Source of the DNA: Deltaproteobacteria bacterium
GTDB lineage: Bacteria; Lernaellota; Lernaellaia; JACKCT01
Direction: 5' to 3'
Assembly: GCA_020633895.1 (NCBI GenBank)
Contig: JACKCT010000003.1
Coordinates: forward strand, 346,159 to 410,158
DNA: 64,000 nt
Shown piece after piece: positions 1 through 7,167 of this stretch (its first letter is position 1; each line of letters starts with the position of its first letter). The position numbers and the translations under genes were made by a program. The notes below the pieces were generated by a model. That model ran no database searches. It was given only the letters and a program-made list of their open reading frames with translations, and was not told the DNA's origin.

Positions 1-545
1 ACCATCTTGTCGCCGTCCGCTTCCAGCGCGTAGCACCAAAAGCCCGCCCCGCGCAGTTGCTCCACCGCTCGGGCGATGTTCTTAACCCGCGCCACCGGCA
101 CCAGGTCCGCCGCTCCCGACGCGATGCGCGTGACCACCGCGTTGACCGACGCCGCCCGATCCTGCGGGATCACGACAAAGTCCGCTCCGAAAGCCCCGGC
201 GCTGCGCAACACCGCGCCCAGGTTCTGCGGATCGGTCACGCCGTCGAGCAACACGGCGACGCGCCCGCCCACATGCTCCGTCGGACGCACCATCAAGTCT
301 TCCAGATACGCATAGCGAAACGGCGCCAGCACCGCCGCCACGCCCTGGTGGTTGCCGCCTCGGGTCATCTCGTCGAGAACGTGCCGGCCGGTCCATTCCA
401 GATTCAATTCGATGCCCATCGCCACGTCGGAGATCCACTGGGAGAGCTTGGGCCGCTCGTTGTCCAGCAGCACCTTTTCCACCTTGGTGTGGTCCGACTT
501 GAGCGCGGCCTCGACCGCGTGTTTTCCGAAAATGCAGCGCGTCAT
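1..545 (-). CDS. rlmB: TrmH/RlmB-family 23S rRNA ribose 2'-O-methyltransferase (3' end cut by window edge)
   Basis: The gene runs off the left edge after about 181 codons; RlmB proteins are about 245 long, so the C-terminal SAM-binding knot is missing here. Residues 1-75 (starting MTRCIFGKHAVEAAL) fit the small substrate-binding domain of SpoU methyltransferases. Residues 101-116 (DGVTDPQNLGAVLRSA) are SpoU motif 1, with the conserved Asn108 and catalytic Arg114. A stretch at about 133-150 (SVNAVVTRIASGAAD) fits the following helix. The family methylates a ribose 2'-OH in rRNA or tRNA using SAM. The ATG at 545 is used; an in-frame ATG at 554 is possible. The family call is firm. RlmB rather than TrmH or another SpoU paralog is inferred from the N-terminal domain. 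Confidence 0.85.
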   Translation of the reverse strand, partial: MTRCIFGKHAVEAALKSDHTKVEKVLLDNERPKLSQWISDVAMGIELNLEWTGRHVLDEMTRGGNHQGVAAVLAPFRYAYLEDLMVRPTEHVGGRVAVLLDGVTDPQNLGAVLRSAGAFGADFVVIPQDRAASVNAVVTRIASGAADLVPVARVKNIARAVEQLRGAGFWCYALEADGDKM

Positions 546-785
546 GACGTGCATCCTAGCAGATCCCCAAGCGCCCCCCAAGCAGTTACGAAATAAAAAA
601 TTGATGTAAATTCGTAATTGTCGGATACGGCAACAAATCCGACCGCCGGGACGCCCCGCCACGGCCGAGAATTATAAATACATGAAATCATATAAGTTTT
701 ATTGCACACCCTGCCGGACATTCCGTTTGGCACGCCGGTTGCTCTAATTCCTTCCGGAATGGGATTCCAATGGAGGGATCGAAAG

Positions 786-1406
786 ATGATTCTCTTAAGA
801 AAGCTGCCCAAGGACGGGCGAAGCCGAAGCGGCTTCACGCTGATCGAAGTCATCGTTATGTGCGGGATCGTCGCGATTCTGACGACGATGTACATGGGGA
901 CCTCCGCCTGGGCGCACCACCGCGCCATGGTGGCCGTTTTCCAGGCGGATATGCGCATGGTCAAGCTGGGCGCTCAGCGCTTCGAGCAGGATCTGGGTGT
1001 CTATCCGCCGGACGTGGTTCGCGGCATCGACCCGGGCATGATCGACAAATACGGCTGGCAAGCCGGTGATTCTTCCGGCGGACGCTGGGCCAAGCTGACC
1101 GAAAACCGCAGCGAATACGAACGCCAGTGGAGCGGACCGTACATCGACTGGCATACGTGGAAACGTAATCCCTGGGGCGGTCTGTATGACTGGGACAACT
1201 ACGAGCCGACGCGCGGCGTGTACATGGGTATCCCCGGCGGCGCCGTGTACGTGACCCTCAAACCGTCCACCTGGGGCGGCAAGGACGGCCTGCCTCCGCC
1301 GCAGTTCGAGGACATCCTCGAAGCCACCGGTTTTGACATCAGCCCCTGGCCCTACGTGGTCGCGGCCCGGATCGGACAATACCCCTTCTGGAATAATTTC
1401 GAATAG
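786..1406 (+). CDS. GspG-like pseudopilin with class III signal peptide
   Basis: A 206-residue protein with a short basic leader and the prepilin peptidase site G|FTLIEV (Glu at +5), followed by one hydrophobic helix. The soluble part has a GspG-like look (a stretch DLGVYPPDV near residue 80 and an NPWGG turn near residue 135) and is rich in Trp, Tyr and Gly. The ATG at 786 is chosen because GGAGG lies about 8 bases upstream; the frame is open further back but without a ribosome site. It should be processed by PilD (encoded at 34654-35601) and sit in the inner membrane or a pseudopilus. It stands alone, with an intrinsic terminator right after it. The pseudopilin class is certain; which secretion or pilus system it serves is not. 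Confidence 0.85.
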   Translation: MILLRKLPKDGRSRSGFTLIEVIVMCGIVAILTTMYMGTSAWAHHRAMVAVFQADMRMVKLGAQRFEQDLGVYPPDVVRGIDPGMIDKYGWQAGDSSGGRWAKLTENRSEYERQWSGPYIDWHTWKRNPWGGLYDWDNYEPTRGVYMGIPGGAVYVTLKPSTWGGKDGLPPPQFEDILEATGFDISPWPYVVAARIGQYPFWNNFE

Positions 1407-1438
1407 AAAACTCTCGAAATCCTTAGGAAAACCAACGG

Positions 1439-1470
1439 CCGCGCCCGAAAAATCGGGCGCGGTTTGCTTT
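1439..1470 (+). terminator. Intrinsic terminator after the pseudopilin gene
   Basis: A perfect 10 bp stem (ccgcgcccga at 1439-1448, tcgggcgcgg at 1453-1462) with an AAAA loop is followed by TTTGCTTTT. It lies 33 bases past the stop at 1406. On the minus strand the same hairpin is followed by a weaker T-run, so it may also end the convergent gene at 1539-1994. Confidence 0.85.
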
Positions 1471-1538
1471 TGCGCTTGCAAGGAGCGTTTCCGAGTGGAG
1501 ACGGCAGTCTGTTCGGCAGAGCCGCGCGCGGCGTCCCG

Positions 1539-1994
1539 CTAATTATGATAGGGGTTGTACAGGCACCACCAGCGCCCCGCGGCGTACCAGTAGTCGATCA
1601 CCGGTTGGTCGGTGGGCAGATCCTTGTGCAGGGGGCAGGTCGGACGCCCGAAAAAGGCCGAGTCCTTCAAATCGATCTTCTCCGTGACCGCATAATTGCG
1701 ACGCACCTGATCGTAGGGATGGGGCATGAAGATAATCTGCATGCTGGGCCCGTCGATGTGGTGGTTGATGATGAACGCGGTGAAGGCCTGAGGCCGGATC
1801 TTCTTTTCTTCGTTGAGCACACTGTCGAAGAACTCGTCGGCCGCCTTCTGATTGTCGTAACAGGCGTCGCGCGTCGACGCGACGCGGTATTCGAAAAACT
1901 TCATGATCGTCAGCACGCCCAGCACGGCAATCACCGCCAGCAGCAGCAAATCCGCGATCACGATTCCGCGACGATGGGGACGAGCAAGCATCAT
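1539..1994 (-). CDS. Membrane-anchored prepilin-like protein with Asp in place of Glu at +5
   Basis: A 151-residue protein with a short basic N-terminus (residues 1-10), then one hydrophobic helix (IVIADLLLLAVIAVLGVL), then a soluble domain of about 115 residues containing three cysteines and many aromatic residues. The N-terminus resembles a class III prepilin signal, RRG|IVIAD, but the usual +5 Glu is Asp and the +1 residue is Ile. It overlaps the stop of the upstream gene (ATGA at 1991-1994), so the two are translationally coupled. The soluble part has no recognised domain. It may be a divergent minor pseudopilin or just a single-pass inner-membrane protein; the sequence cannot decide this. 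Confidence 0.75.
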   Translation of the reverse strand: MMLARPHRRGIVIADLLLLAVIAVLGVLTIMKFFEYRVASTRDACYDNQKAADEFFDSVLNEEKKIRPQAFTAFIINHHIDGPSMQIIFMPHPYDQVRRNYAVTEKIDLKDSAFFGRPTCPLHKDLPTDQPVIDYWYAAGRWWCLYNPYHN

Positions 1995-2623
1995 TCCAGC
2001 GACAGATCTCCGTTCGCGGTGACGTAGAGTTTGAGGAACTCGTAGCGCTCCGGGTCCGGCAGGCTCAGGACAAACCCGTTGGTCACGTCCTTGACGTATT
2101 GGAACTTCTGGTTGGATTCGCCGACGGTGGGCGGGCCGTCGATATAGCGGCCGACCAGATCGTCGAGTTTGTCCGGATACTCGCCGTGATCTTCCCGATA
2201 GCGCATCAGTTCGACCAGAAGCATGGTGAACTGAGCCGAAGGATTGCCGCGCTCAATAATGAAATCGCTGGAATACGAAATCGGCTCCTGGGAGAGGCTG
2301 ACCTGCTGATCCAGATAGGTATAGATGCCGGCCAAGACGAAAATCGCCAGCACCATCATGGAGTTGAGGCGTACGTTCAGGCGCTGCTTGGTGGTCAGGG
2401 GATTGTCTTCGGCGGTCTCTTCGGTGATTTTGGTCTCGCGCTTGTCCTGGACAATCGCGGAAACGGCCGCCGCCGACCCCATGTCGCACATGGGACAGAC
2501 CACCTGGGGATCGCCACCGCCGGGATCATCAACATAGTGCATGCATTCGCCGCAAATGGGCTTGCCGCACATATCGCACTCATAGAGCGCGTCTTCCCGC
2601 GGATGGCGGTAGCACTTGGCCAA
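1991..2623 (-). CDS. Zinc-ribbon/B-box N-terminal, single-pass membrane protein with GspG-like C-terminal part
   Basis: A 210-residue protein. Residues 1-48 hold a metal-binding cluster of the B-box type (CYRH, CDMCGKPICGEC, CPMCD), expected to be cytoplasmic. A membrane helix lies at about 89-108, followed by a periplasmic domain with a pseudopilin-G-like stretch (MRYREDHGEYPDKLDDLV). Starts at a TTG with GGAGG 8 bases upstream; a promoter is seen at 2649-2677. It is coupled to the next gene by an ATGA overlap. Similar B-box plus TM proteins are common in myxobacteria-like genomes, but no function is established. A joint role with the downstream prepilin-like protein is inference. Confidence 0.8.
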   Translation of the reverse strand: MAKCYRHPREDALYECDMCGKPICGECMHYVDDPGGGDPQVVCPMCDMGSAAAVSAIVQDKRETKITEETAEDNPLTTKQRLNVRLNSMMVLAIFVLAGIYTYLDQQVSLSQEPISYSSDFIIERGNPSAQFTMLLVELMRYREDHGEYPDKLDDLVGRYIDGPPTVGESNQKFQYVKDVTNGFVLSLPDPERYEFLKLYVTANGDLSLE

Positions 2624-2648
2624 GGGATGCCTCCGGATGGTTTCTCAA

Positions 2649-2677
2649 GGTTTAGGGAAGCCTCAGGCCTCTGTCAA
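2649..2677 (-). promoter_or_regulatory. Sigma-70-type promoter for the 2623-1539 unit
   Basis: On the minus strand TTGACA (2677-2672), a 17 bp spacer, then TAAACC (2654-2649). It lies about 25 bases upstream of the TTG start at 2623. Confidence 0.6.
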
Positions 2678-2835
2678 GGCGAACCGACAGGCAGGGGGCG
2701 ATTTCCCAAATGAGTTTTTTCTTTTTTCTTCAAGCATTTAGCTTGAATTAGCTCAATCGACGCTTTACCAATGGGCCGACGTCGGCCCCAAGGCGCGAAA
2801 GCCATGAGAATTCCGCGTGTTTTTTCTCGTCGGCG

Positions 2836-2863
2836 TTGACACGAGCCCGGCCCCCGATAAGAT
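2836..2863 (+). promoter_or_regulatory. Sigma-70-type promoter for the gene at 2898
   Basis: TTGACA (2836-2841), 16 bp spacer, TAAGAT (2858-2863). The expected transcription start is near 2870, giving a leader of about 28 bases before the ATG at 2898. The 274 bp region 2624-2897 otherwise holds only the divergent promoter at 2649-2677. Confidence 0.65.
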
Positions 2864-2897
2864 GCCGTTATCACACTTTTGGCGGCAATCTCATCTC

Positions 2898-3998
2898 ATG
2901 TTGAAAACGACGTTCCATCGTAACGCGCCGGCCTTTTTGTTTGCCCTGGCTGTATGTCTGCTGTCGGTATCCTCGGCCCGAGCCGATGCCGAGGTTCTTT
3001 GGGCCAACGGCTTCACGCCGGATAACGCCGGTTTCGACCGCATCGCCGTTTTCACCGACTTCACGGTGATCAACGAGGGCGACAAGGGCGACCAATATGT
3101 TGCGGTTGCGGACAGCATCGCCGCCGGCCGGTCGTTGGACGCTCTGCTCGTTGAAACCCTGGAAGACGCCGGTTACAAAATCGGCGTGCATGACCGGTAC
3201 TTCGTCGGCGCCCTGGCCGACACCCCCATGCCCCTCTCCAAGCGCCTGAGCGCGCCCCTGCCCAAGCAGGATCCGCCTTTTCACGAAGACCCCTCGGTCT
3301 CCCGGGTGACGGCTCATCTCAGCGACGTCGACGGGATGTTCCGGGCTTACGGCCGCCTCGTCGTCCAATCGCCCGCCGCCCTGCAAAGCGCGTCGCTCCC
3401 CGCCGAGTTGACCTCCCGTACCGCCGGCAATTACCGCTCATCGGGACTGCTGATTATCACCGGCGTGATGCGCCCGATCGAGTCGGAGATCAAAGGCGGA
3501 GGATGGCTGCCTCCGACGACGGAAAATCTCCCGGCCCTCAAAGCGCCTTACGTGAGCGCCGCCTATTTCGAGGCCGTCACCGGCAAGCTGGTGTACTTCG
3601 TCAAAGCGCCCATCGAAGGCAAACAAAAGATCGGCGACTTCGAAAAAGAGCTGAAGCGAGCCCACAAGGATTTTCCCGAAGCCCGCGTGGCGCGCCGGTT
3701 TGCCGTGCCGCCCATGCCGGAATTCGATTCGATCGCCAAGGTCGCCGCCGCCAAATGTACGCCCTTTTCCGCCCCGACCGGCGCCGCCCAGCCCGGATTC
3801 GCCGTGCGCATGGGGGTGCTGCAGGCTCGCGGAGGGATTCCGTTTCGCCAATCGCCCGACGACCGCTTCAGCACGCGCATGCTTCCGCCCGGCACGCAGG
3901 TCAAGATCATCGGCTATGAAGGCGCCTATTCCAAGGTCGTCCTCCAGGATTGCAGCGTCGGCTGGTCCCCCAGTTCCCAGATTCTGATCCGCCGCTAA
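2898..3998 (+). CDS. Exported protein with C-terminal SH3-like domain, function unknown
   Basis: A 366-residue protein with a Sec signal peptide (hydrophobic core FLFALAVCLLSVSS, cleavage likely after ARADA near residue 29). Residues about 30-270 form an unrecognised alpha/beta region. The last 60 residues (from about 305: GVLQARGGIPFRQSP...GTQVKIIGYEG...GWSPSSQIL) match the pattern of bacterial SH3 domains, which usually bind peptidoglycan or protein ligands in the periplasm. The start at 2898 is chosen because the signal peptide begins there and a promoter ends about 35 bases upstream, although the ribosome site is poor. Followed by a strong terminator at 4143-4180. Single-gene unit. Confidence 0.75.
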   Translation: MLKTTFHRNAPAFLFALAVCLLSVSSARADAEVLWANGFTPDNAGFDRIAVFTDFTVINEGDKGDQYVAVADSIAAGRSLDALLVETLEDAGYKIGVHDRYFVGALADTPMPLSKRLSAPLPKQDPPFHEDPSVSRVTAHLSDVDGMFRAYGRLVVQSPAALQSASLPAELTSRTAGNYRSSGLLIITGVMRPIESEIKGGGWLPPTTENLPALKAPYVSAAYFEAVTGKLVYFVKAPIEGKQKIGDFEKELKRAHKDFPEARVARRFAVPPMPEFDSIAKVAAAKCTPFSAPTGAAQPGFAVRMGVLQARGGIPFRQSPDDRFSTRMLPPGTQVKIIGYEGAYSKVVLQDCSVGWSPSSQILIRR

Positions 3999-4142
3999 GC
4001 CTCCAAATCGACACCGAATTTCGCCCCTTCCCCTGGTTGGTCGGTGAAATCGCATTTGCATCCGCCGGTGAAACCCGCGCGCCTCGCCCGTTGTCCAGAC
4101 GCAATAAGCCCAGATATCCCTCCATCATGGGCTCATGGCACC

Positions 4143-4180
4143 CGCGGGTGCGGCGAACAATTCCCGCACCCGCGTTTTTT
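4143..4180 (+). terminator. Intrinsic terminator after the SH3-domain gene
   Basis: A perfect 11 bp stem (cgcgggtgcgg at 4143-4153, ccgcacccgcg at 4164-4174) with a 10-base loop, followed directly by six T (4175-4180). Confidence 0.93.
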
Positions 4181-4220
4181 CGTTTAAAGGGGGCAAGACA
4201 AAGGACGGTAAGAGACGTCC

Positions 4221-4250
4221 TTGACAGTCTTTCGACCCGCCACCTAGCAT
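4221..4250 (+). promoter_or_regulatory. Sigma-70-type promoter for the gene at 4316
   Basis: TTGACA (4221-4226), 18 bp spacer, TAGCAT (4245-4250). The predicted start near 4257 gives a leader of about 60 bases. Confidence 0.65.
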
Positions 4251-4315
4251 CCGAAGGCACGCGGCCGCGACGGGGCGCATACCGGCCCCCGAATCGACGC
4301 GGCCAAGGAGAGATG

Positions 4316-5044
4316 ATGCGCAAAAAAATCATCACCGGCGTTGTCGGCGCGTTTGTCGCCCTGGTGGCGGTGAATCTCTATTTTCGAACGCCCGCGCCGA
4401 CTGTCCCCGGCCTGGAACGGCCCGCCATCGACCCGGCGGTCTTTGATGGCGGCGACGGCGCCGTCGTGACCACTTCCAGCAAGCAGCGCCAATCGGATCT
4501 GCGGGAGCAGCGCCTCAAAGAGGCCCAGAACGCCGTGAAAACCGTCGGCGAAGACAACGCGACCAAGGCCGACAACCCCCGTCCGGTCCGCCGCGACACG
4601 CCCCGCGAAACCGCCGCCGAGGCCCGAAAGCGACGTCAGGAAATCCGCGCGAAAGGCGTCTCCGGCGGCATGACGCCCCGCCCGGCCAAAAGCAACGAAG
4701 AGTCGGGCAACAACCGGCTCACCCCCGAACGACGCAAGGCCCTGGAAGAGCGCGCGGCCGAGTTGAAGGAGAAAATCCAGAAGCGCCGCGACGCCGGTAT
4801 CCCGCCGTCCATCGGCTCGTCCGTCGCCCGCCGTAACGCCGAGGAGCGGGCCGAGTATCTGCGCGAACGCCGCGAGGCTCGACGCGCCGACCGTATGGCG
4901 CGGGGCGCCGCCGTCTCCCCCTCGGACCTGTCGGCCATGGAAGATCTGAGCGACGAAGAGCTTGAAGAAATGGCCGCCGAAGTGGGCATGGACGAAGACC
5001 TGGACGCCATCCTCGGCGAAGACCACGTCGACGAAGGCTACTAG
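4316..5044 (+). CDS. Membrane-anchored, highly charged helical protein of unknown function
   Basis: A 242-residue protein. One N-terminal helix (ITGVVGAFVALVAVNLYF, residues about 5-22) anchors it; the rest is very rich in Arg, Glu, Ala and Lys, with repeated short motifs such as ERRKALEERAAELKEK and ERAEYLRERREARRADR that predict long helices or coiled coil, ending in an acidic tail (from about residue 212, DLSDEELEEMAAE). Two adjacent ATGs (4313, 4316) follow AAGGAG at 4305-4310; the second has the better spacing. No family is recognised. The topology (short inside, long charged part outside or the reverse) cannot be fixed from sequence. The next bases after the stop are a dispersed repeat. 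Confidence 0.7.
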   Translation: MRKKIITGVVGAFVALVAVNLYFRTPAPTVPGLERPAIDPAVFDGGDGAVVTTSSKQRQSDLREQRLKEAQNAVKTVGEDNATKADNPRPVRRDTPRETAAEARKRRQEIRAKGVSGGMTPRPAKSNEESGNNRLTPERRKALEERAAELKEKIQKRRDAGIPPSIGSSVARRNAEERAEYLRERREARRADRMARGAAVSPSDLSAMEDLSDEELEEMAAEVGMDEDLDAILGEDHVDEGY

Positions 5045-5105
5045 CCGGGGAGTCCCGGCGGACTAACGGATGCCCGAGGGCATCCTGCACGCTGACGCGT
5101 CGTTG
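5045..5105 (+). repeat. Dispersed post-stop hairpin repeat, copy 1
   Basis: Starts on the base after the stop codon. It contains gtcccggcggac, then a hairpin formed by ggatgc and gcatcc, then tgcacgctgacgcg. Copies lie at 41263-41320 (same strand) and 50086-50131 (opposite strand), each directly 3' of a gene. Confidence 0.8.
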
Positions 5106-5475
5106 AATGTGCCATGCTGGTCGTCGCGTTGCTCCAACCATTGCCTCCGCGATCACGGTATTTCAGAGCGTGGGGCTGCACGTTCACGACGACGCAGTCG
5201 GCGGGAAGGTGGGCATTCTCGAAACCACGTTAGACCCATCAGAGTCCCAACATGCATCTCGTCGCAGCCCTAGGCCGGTCGGCAAGCGGCGTAACCACCT
5301 CAAATCACACCTTCTCTCCGCCTTCGGCGTCGCGAAAGTGTGGCACCCACGGTTTACAAACTTCGAAATCGCCCGGAGCGAAGCGACGCCCCCCCGGTCT
5401 CTCCCCGCCCGCGCGTCAGTGTGCAAGGATACCCCCGGTATCCGCCGGTCCGTGCCGACAACGGCGCGTCGTTCG
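5106..5475. other. Non-coding region between the charged protein gene and parA
   Basis: No convincing gene is seen in this stretch. It contains the 43 bp repeat at 5306-5348, with the post-stop repeat just upstream and the parA promoter just downstream. Short open frames here have no ribosome site or family resemblance. Confidence 0.6.
5306..5348 (+). repeat. 43 bp repeat ending in aaagtgtggcaccc, copy A
   Basis: It begins CACACCTT, has an internal hairpin (ccgccttcggcg), and ends GAAAGTGTGGCACCC. Equal-length copies lie at 38269-38311 and 45775-45817; shorter relatives end at 41521 and 55238. All are in the same orientation. Confidence 0.8.
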
Positions 5476-5505
5476 TTGACGGGCCGAGCGGGCGCGTGAT
5501 AGATT
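5476..5505 (+). promoter_or_regulatory. Sigma-70-type promoter for parA
   Basis: TTGACG (5476-5481), 18 bp spacer, TAGATT (5500-5505). The expected start near 5512 leaves a leader of about 28 bases. Confidence 0.55.
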
Positions 5506-5539
5506 CGCGTCGATTTTTCCAGCTTTTTTTCGGGATCTC

Positions 5540-6340
5540 ATGGCCGTCATTTCCATCTCCAATCAAAAGGGCGGCGTCGGCAAAACCACCACGGCGGTGA
5601 ACCTGTCGGCCGGTCTGGCGCGCCACGGCAAGAAGATCCTCCTCGTCGATCTGGACCCCCAATGCAGCGCCACCCAGTCGGTGTATCGCCGCCTGGCCGA
5701 GGACGAACGGGGCGTGAACGAGGCGATGCTGGAGGAAACGCCCCTCTCCGAAATCATCATCAACACCTCGGTCGAAAATTTCGATCTGGCTCCCGCCGGC
5801 GAAAGCCTGGCGAACGCGGATCTGAACCTGGCCAGCCTGATGGGCCGCGAGCGCTACCTGGAAAACACGCTGTCCCACCCGGACCTTAAAGTTTACGACC
5901 ACATCCTCATCGACACCGGCCCTTACCTCGGCCTGCTGACGATCAACGCCTTCGTCGCCTCCGACTACCTGATCGTGCCGGTGAGCTGCGAATACCTGCC
6001 GCTGCTGGGCTTGAAGTTCCTGATGGAAACGGTGGGCAAGGTGAAGGCCAAGATCCAGCCGAATCTGACCATCCTCGGCTATCTGCTGACCATGTACGAC
6101 AAGCGCGAGAAGATCACCTTCGAGGTGGAAAACACCCTCGTCGAAAAATACGGCGATCTCTTGTTTGACACGCGCATCCGGATTAATACGAAACATCGCC
6201 GCGCGCCCTCGGCCCAGGAGACGATCTTCGAGCACGAACGATCCGCCTCGGGCAAAGGGACGCAGGATTACACGGCGCTCACCGAAGAGGTGCTCGCGCG
6301 CCTGGGGGAAGGACACGAGCATGGCCAACAAGACGGATAA
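5540..6340 (+). CDS. ParA/Soj-family ATPase
   Basis: A 266-residue ParA-type P-loop ATPase. The deviant Walker A motif is complete at the N-terminus (KGGVGKTT, residues 9-16, with both lysines), followed by the A' motif (LLVDLDPQCSATQS, about 34-47) and a Walker B-like strand (HILIDTGPYLGLLT, about 121-134). Such ATPases dimerise on ATP and bind DNA or surfaces to position chromosomes, plasmids or protein complexes. No parB or parS-like gene follows. Instead it overlaps by 20 bases a gene for a membrane protein. This arrangement suggests an orphan ParA that positions a membrane cargo rather than a replicon, which is inference. A promoter is seen at 5476-5505. Confidence 0.9.
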   Translation: MAVISISNQKGGVGKTTTAVNLSAGLARHGKKILLVDLDPQCSATQSVYRRLAEDERGVNEAMLEETPLSEIIINTSVENFDLAPAGESLANADLNLASLMGRERYLENTLSHPDLKVYDHILIDTGPYLGLLTINAFVASDYLIVPVSCEYLPLLGLKFLMETVGKVKAKIQPNLTILGYLLTMYDKREKITFEVENTLVEKYGDLLFDTRIRINTKHRRAPSAQETIFEHERSASGKGTQDYTALTEEVLARLGEGHEHGQQDG

Positions 6341-7106
6341 AAAATTCGACTCCATCTTCGAGCCCACGTCGGACGAGAAAAAGGCCGATAAGAGCGCCGA
6401 GACCAAGCCGAAGAAAGCGCCGGCCAAGCGTGTCTCCAAAAAGGACGACTCGGCGCGCTCCAAGGATATCCCCGCCCCCAAGGCGGCCGCCAAGACCGTC
6501 GAGCCGGGCACGGGAACGGGCGCCGATCGCAAGCACGCCCACACCACCGACGAAGCCGTCGCCAAGCGGCAGGCCGCCGCGGCCTCCAAGGCGGCCGTGG
6601 CCGAAGCCAAGTCGGGCGAGTTCGAGCCGGTGGACATCAACCGGATGCAGGTCCTGGGCGACATCCTCCAGACGCACTACCAGGAAGCCCTGTACCGCAA
6701 GGGCAAGGAAGACCGCCTGCTCACCCTCGGCCTGACGCTGATTACGGCCGTCGCCCTGTCGGCGTTCCTGATCCGCGCATTCCTGACCGTGGACCCGGGC
6801 GGCTGGCTCTACTCCCTCGTCTTCCGAACGGCCTTCGCCGTCGTCATCGCCCTGACGGGATTCGCGGTCGCCTCCATGGTGGAATTGAATCGCACGCGCC
6901 TGCAGGACGTGTTCGCCATGATCGTCAAGGTGCACGAGAGCCTGCGTCTGTTCGATGACAACGTGTACAACAAGGGCGGGGGGTCCTACCTGCCCAACAC
7001 GTACAAATTCGTCGGCAGCTTCAACGACGACGAATCCAACTACGCCATCATCACCCTCAAGCTCGGCTCGGTCATCGGCGCGCTGGCGGTGTTTATTTTG
7101 GTGTAA
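6321..7106 (+). CDS. Membrane protein with Lys/Ala-rich cytoplasmic N-terminus, coupled to ParA
   Basis: A 261-residue protein. Residues 1-95 are low-complexity and rich in Lys, Ala, Ser and Asp (disordered and basic overall). Residues 96-125 are a soluble linker. Three hydrophobic segments follow: about 131-147 (LLTLGLTLITAVALSAF), 160-185, and the C-terminal 245-261. The ATG at 6321 lies inside the end of parA and follows GGGGGAAGGA at 6304-6313. The overlap implies co-translation. No domain is recognised. The basic, disordered N-terminus resembles partner regions that stimulate ParA-type ATPases, but that link is inference only. Confidence 0.75.
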   Translation: MANKTDKKFDSIFEPTSDEKKADKSAETKPKKAPAKRVSKKDDSARSKDIPAPKAAAKTVEPGTGTGADRKHAHTTDEAVAKRQAAAASKAAVAEAKSGEFEPVDINRMQVLGDILQTHYQEALYRKGKEDRLLTLGLTLITAVALSAFLIRAFLTVDPGGWLYSLVFRTAFAVVIALTGFAVASMVELNRTRLQDVFAMIVKVHESLRLFDDNVYNKGGGSYLPNTYKFVGSFNDDESNYAIITLKLGSVIGALAVFILV

Positions 7107-7138
7107 AGCGTTCGGGTATTCGACAAGCCCCCTCCCCA

Positions 7139-7161
7139 ATTGTGTCCGCCTTTGACACAAT
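7139..7161. promoter_or_regulatory. Inverted repeat just upstream of the gluzincin gene
   Basis: Perfect 8 bp arms, attgtgtc (7139-7146) and gacacaat (7154-7161), with a 7-base loop, ending 6 bases before the ATG at 7168. It could be an operator or a leader hairpin controlling translation; there is no other ribosome site. Confidence 0.55.
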
Positions 7162-7167
7162 AGCCCG

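Larger units (their letters stand above)
3999..4312. other. Intergenic region with terminator and promoter
   Basis: This 314 bp gap holds the terminator at 4143-4180 for the upstream gene and the promoter at 4221-4250 for the next one. Nothing else is evident. Confidence 0.7.

Noticed and set aside
4313-4318. Long upstream extension of the gene at 4316, open from 3950
   Set aside because: The extension crosses a terminator and a promoter and overlaps the previous gene's end; the membrane anchor starts at 4316.
5107-5499. 130-codon frame in the gap before parA
   Set aside because: It runs through dispersed repeats and the parA promoter, with no ribosome site.
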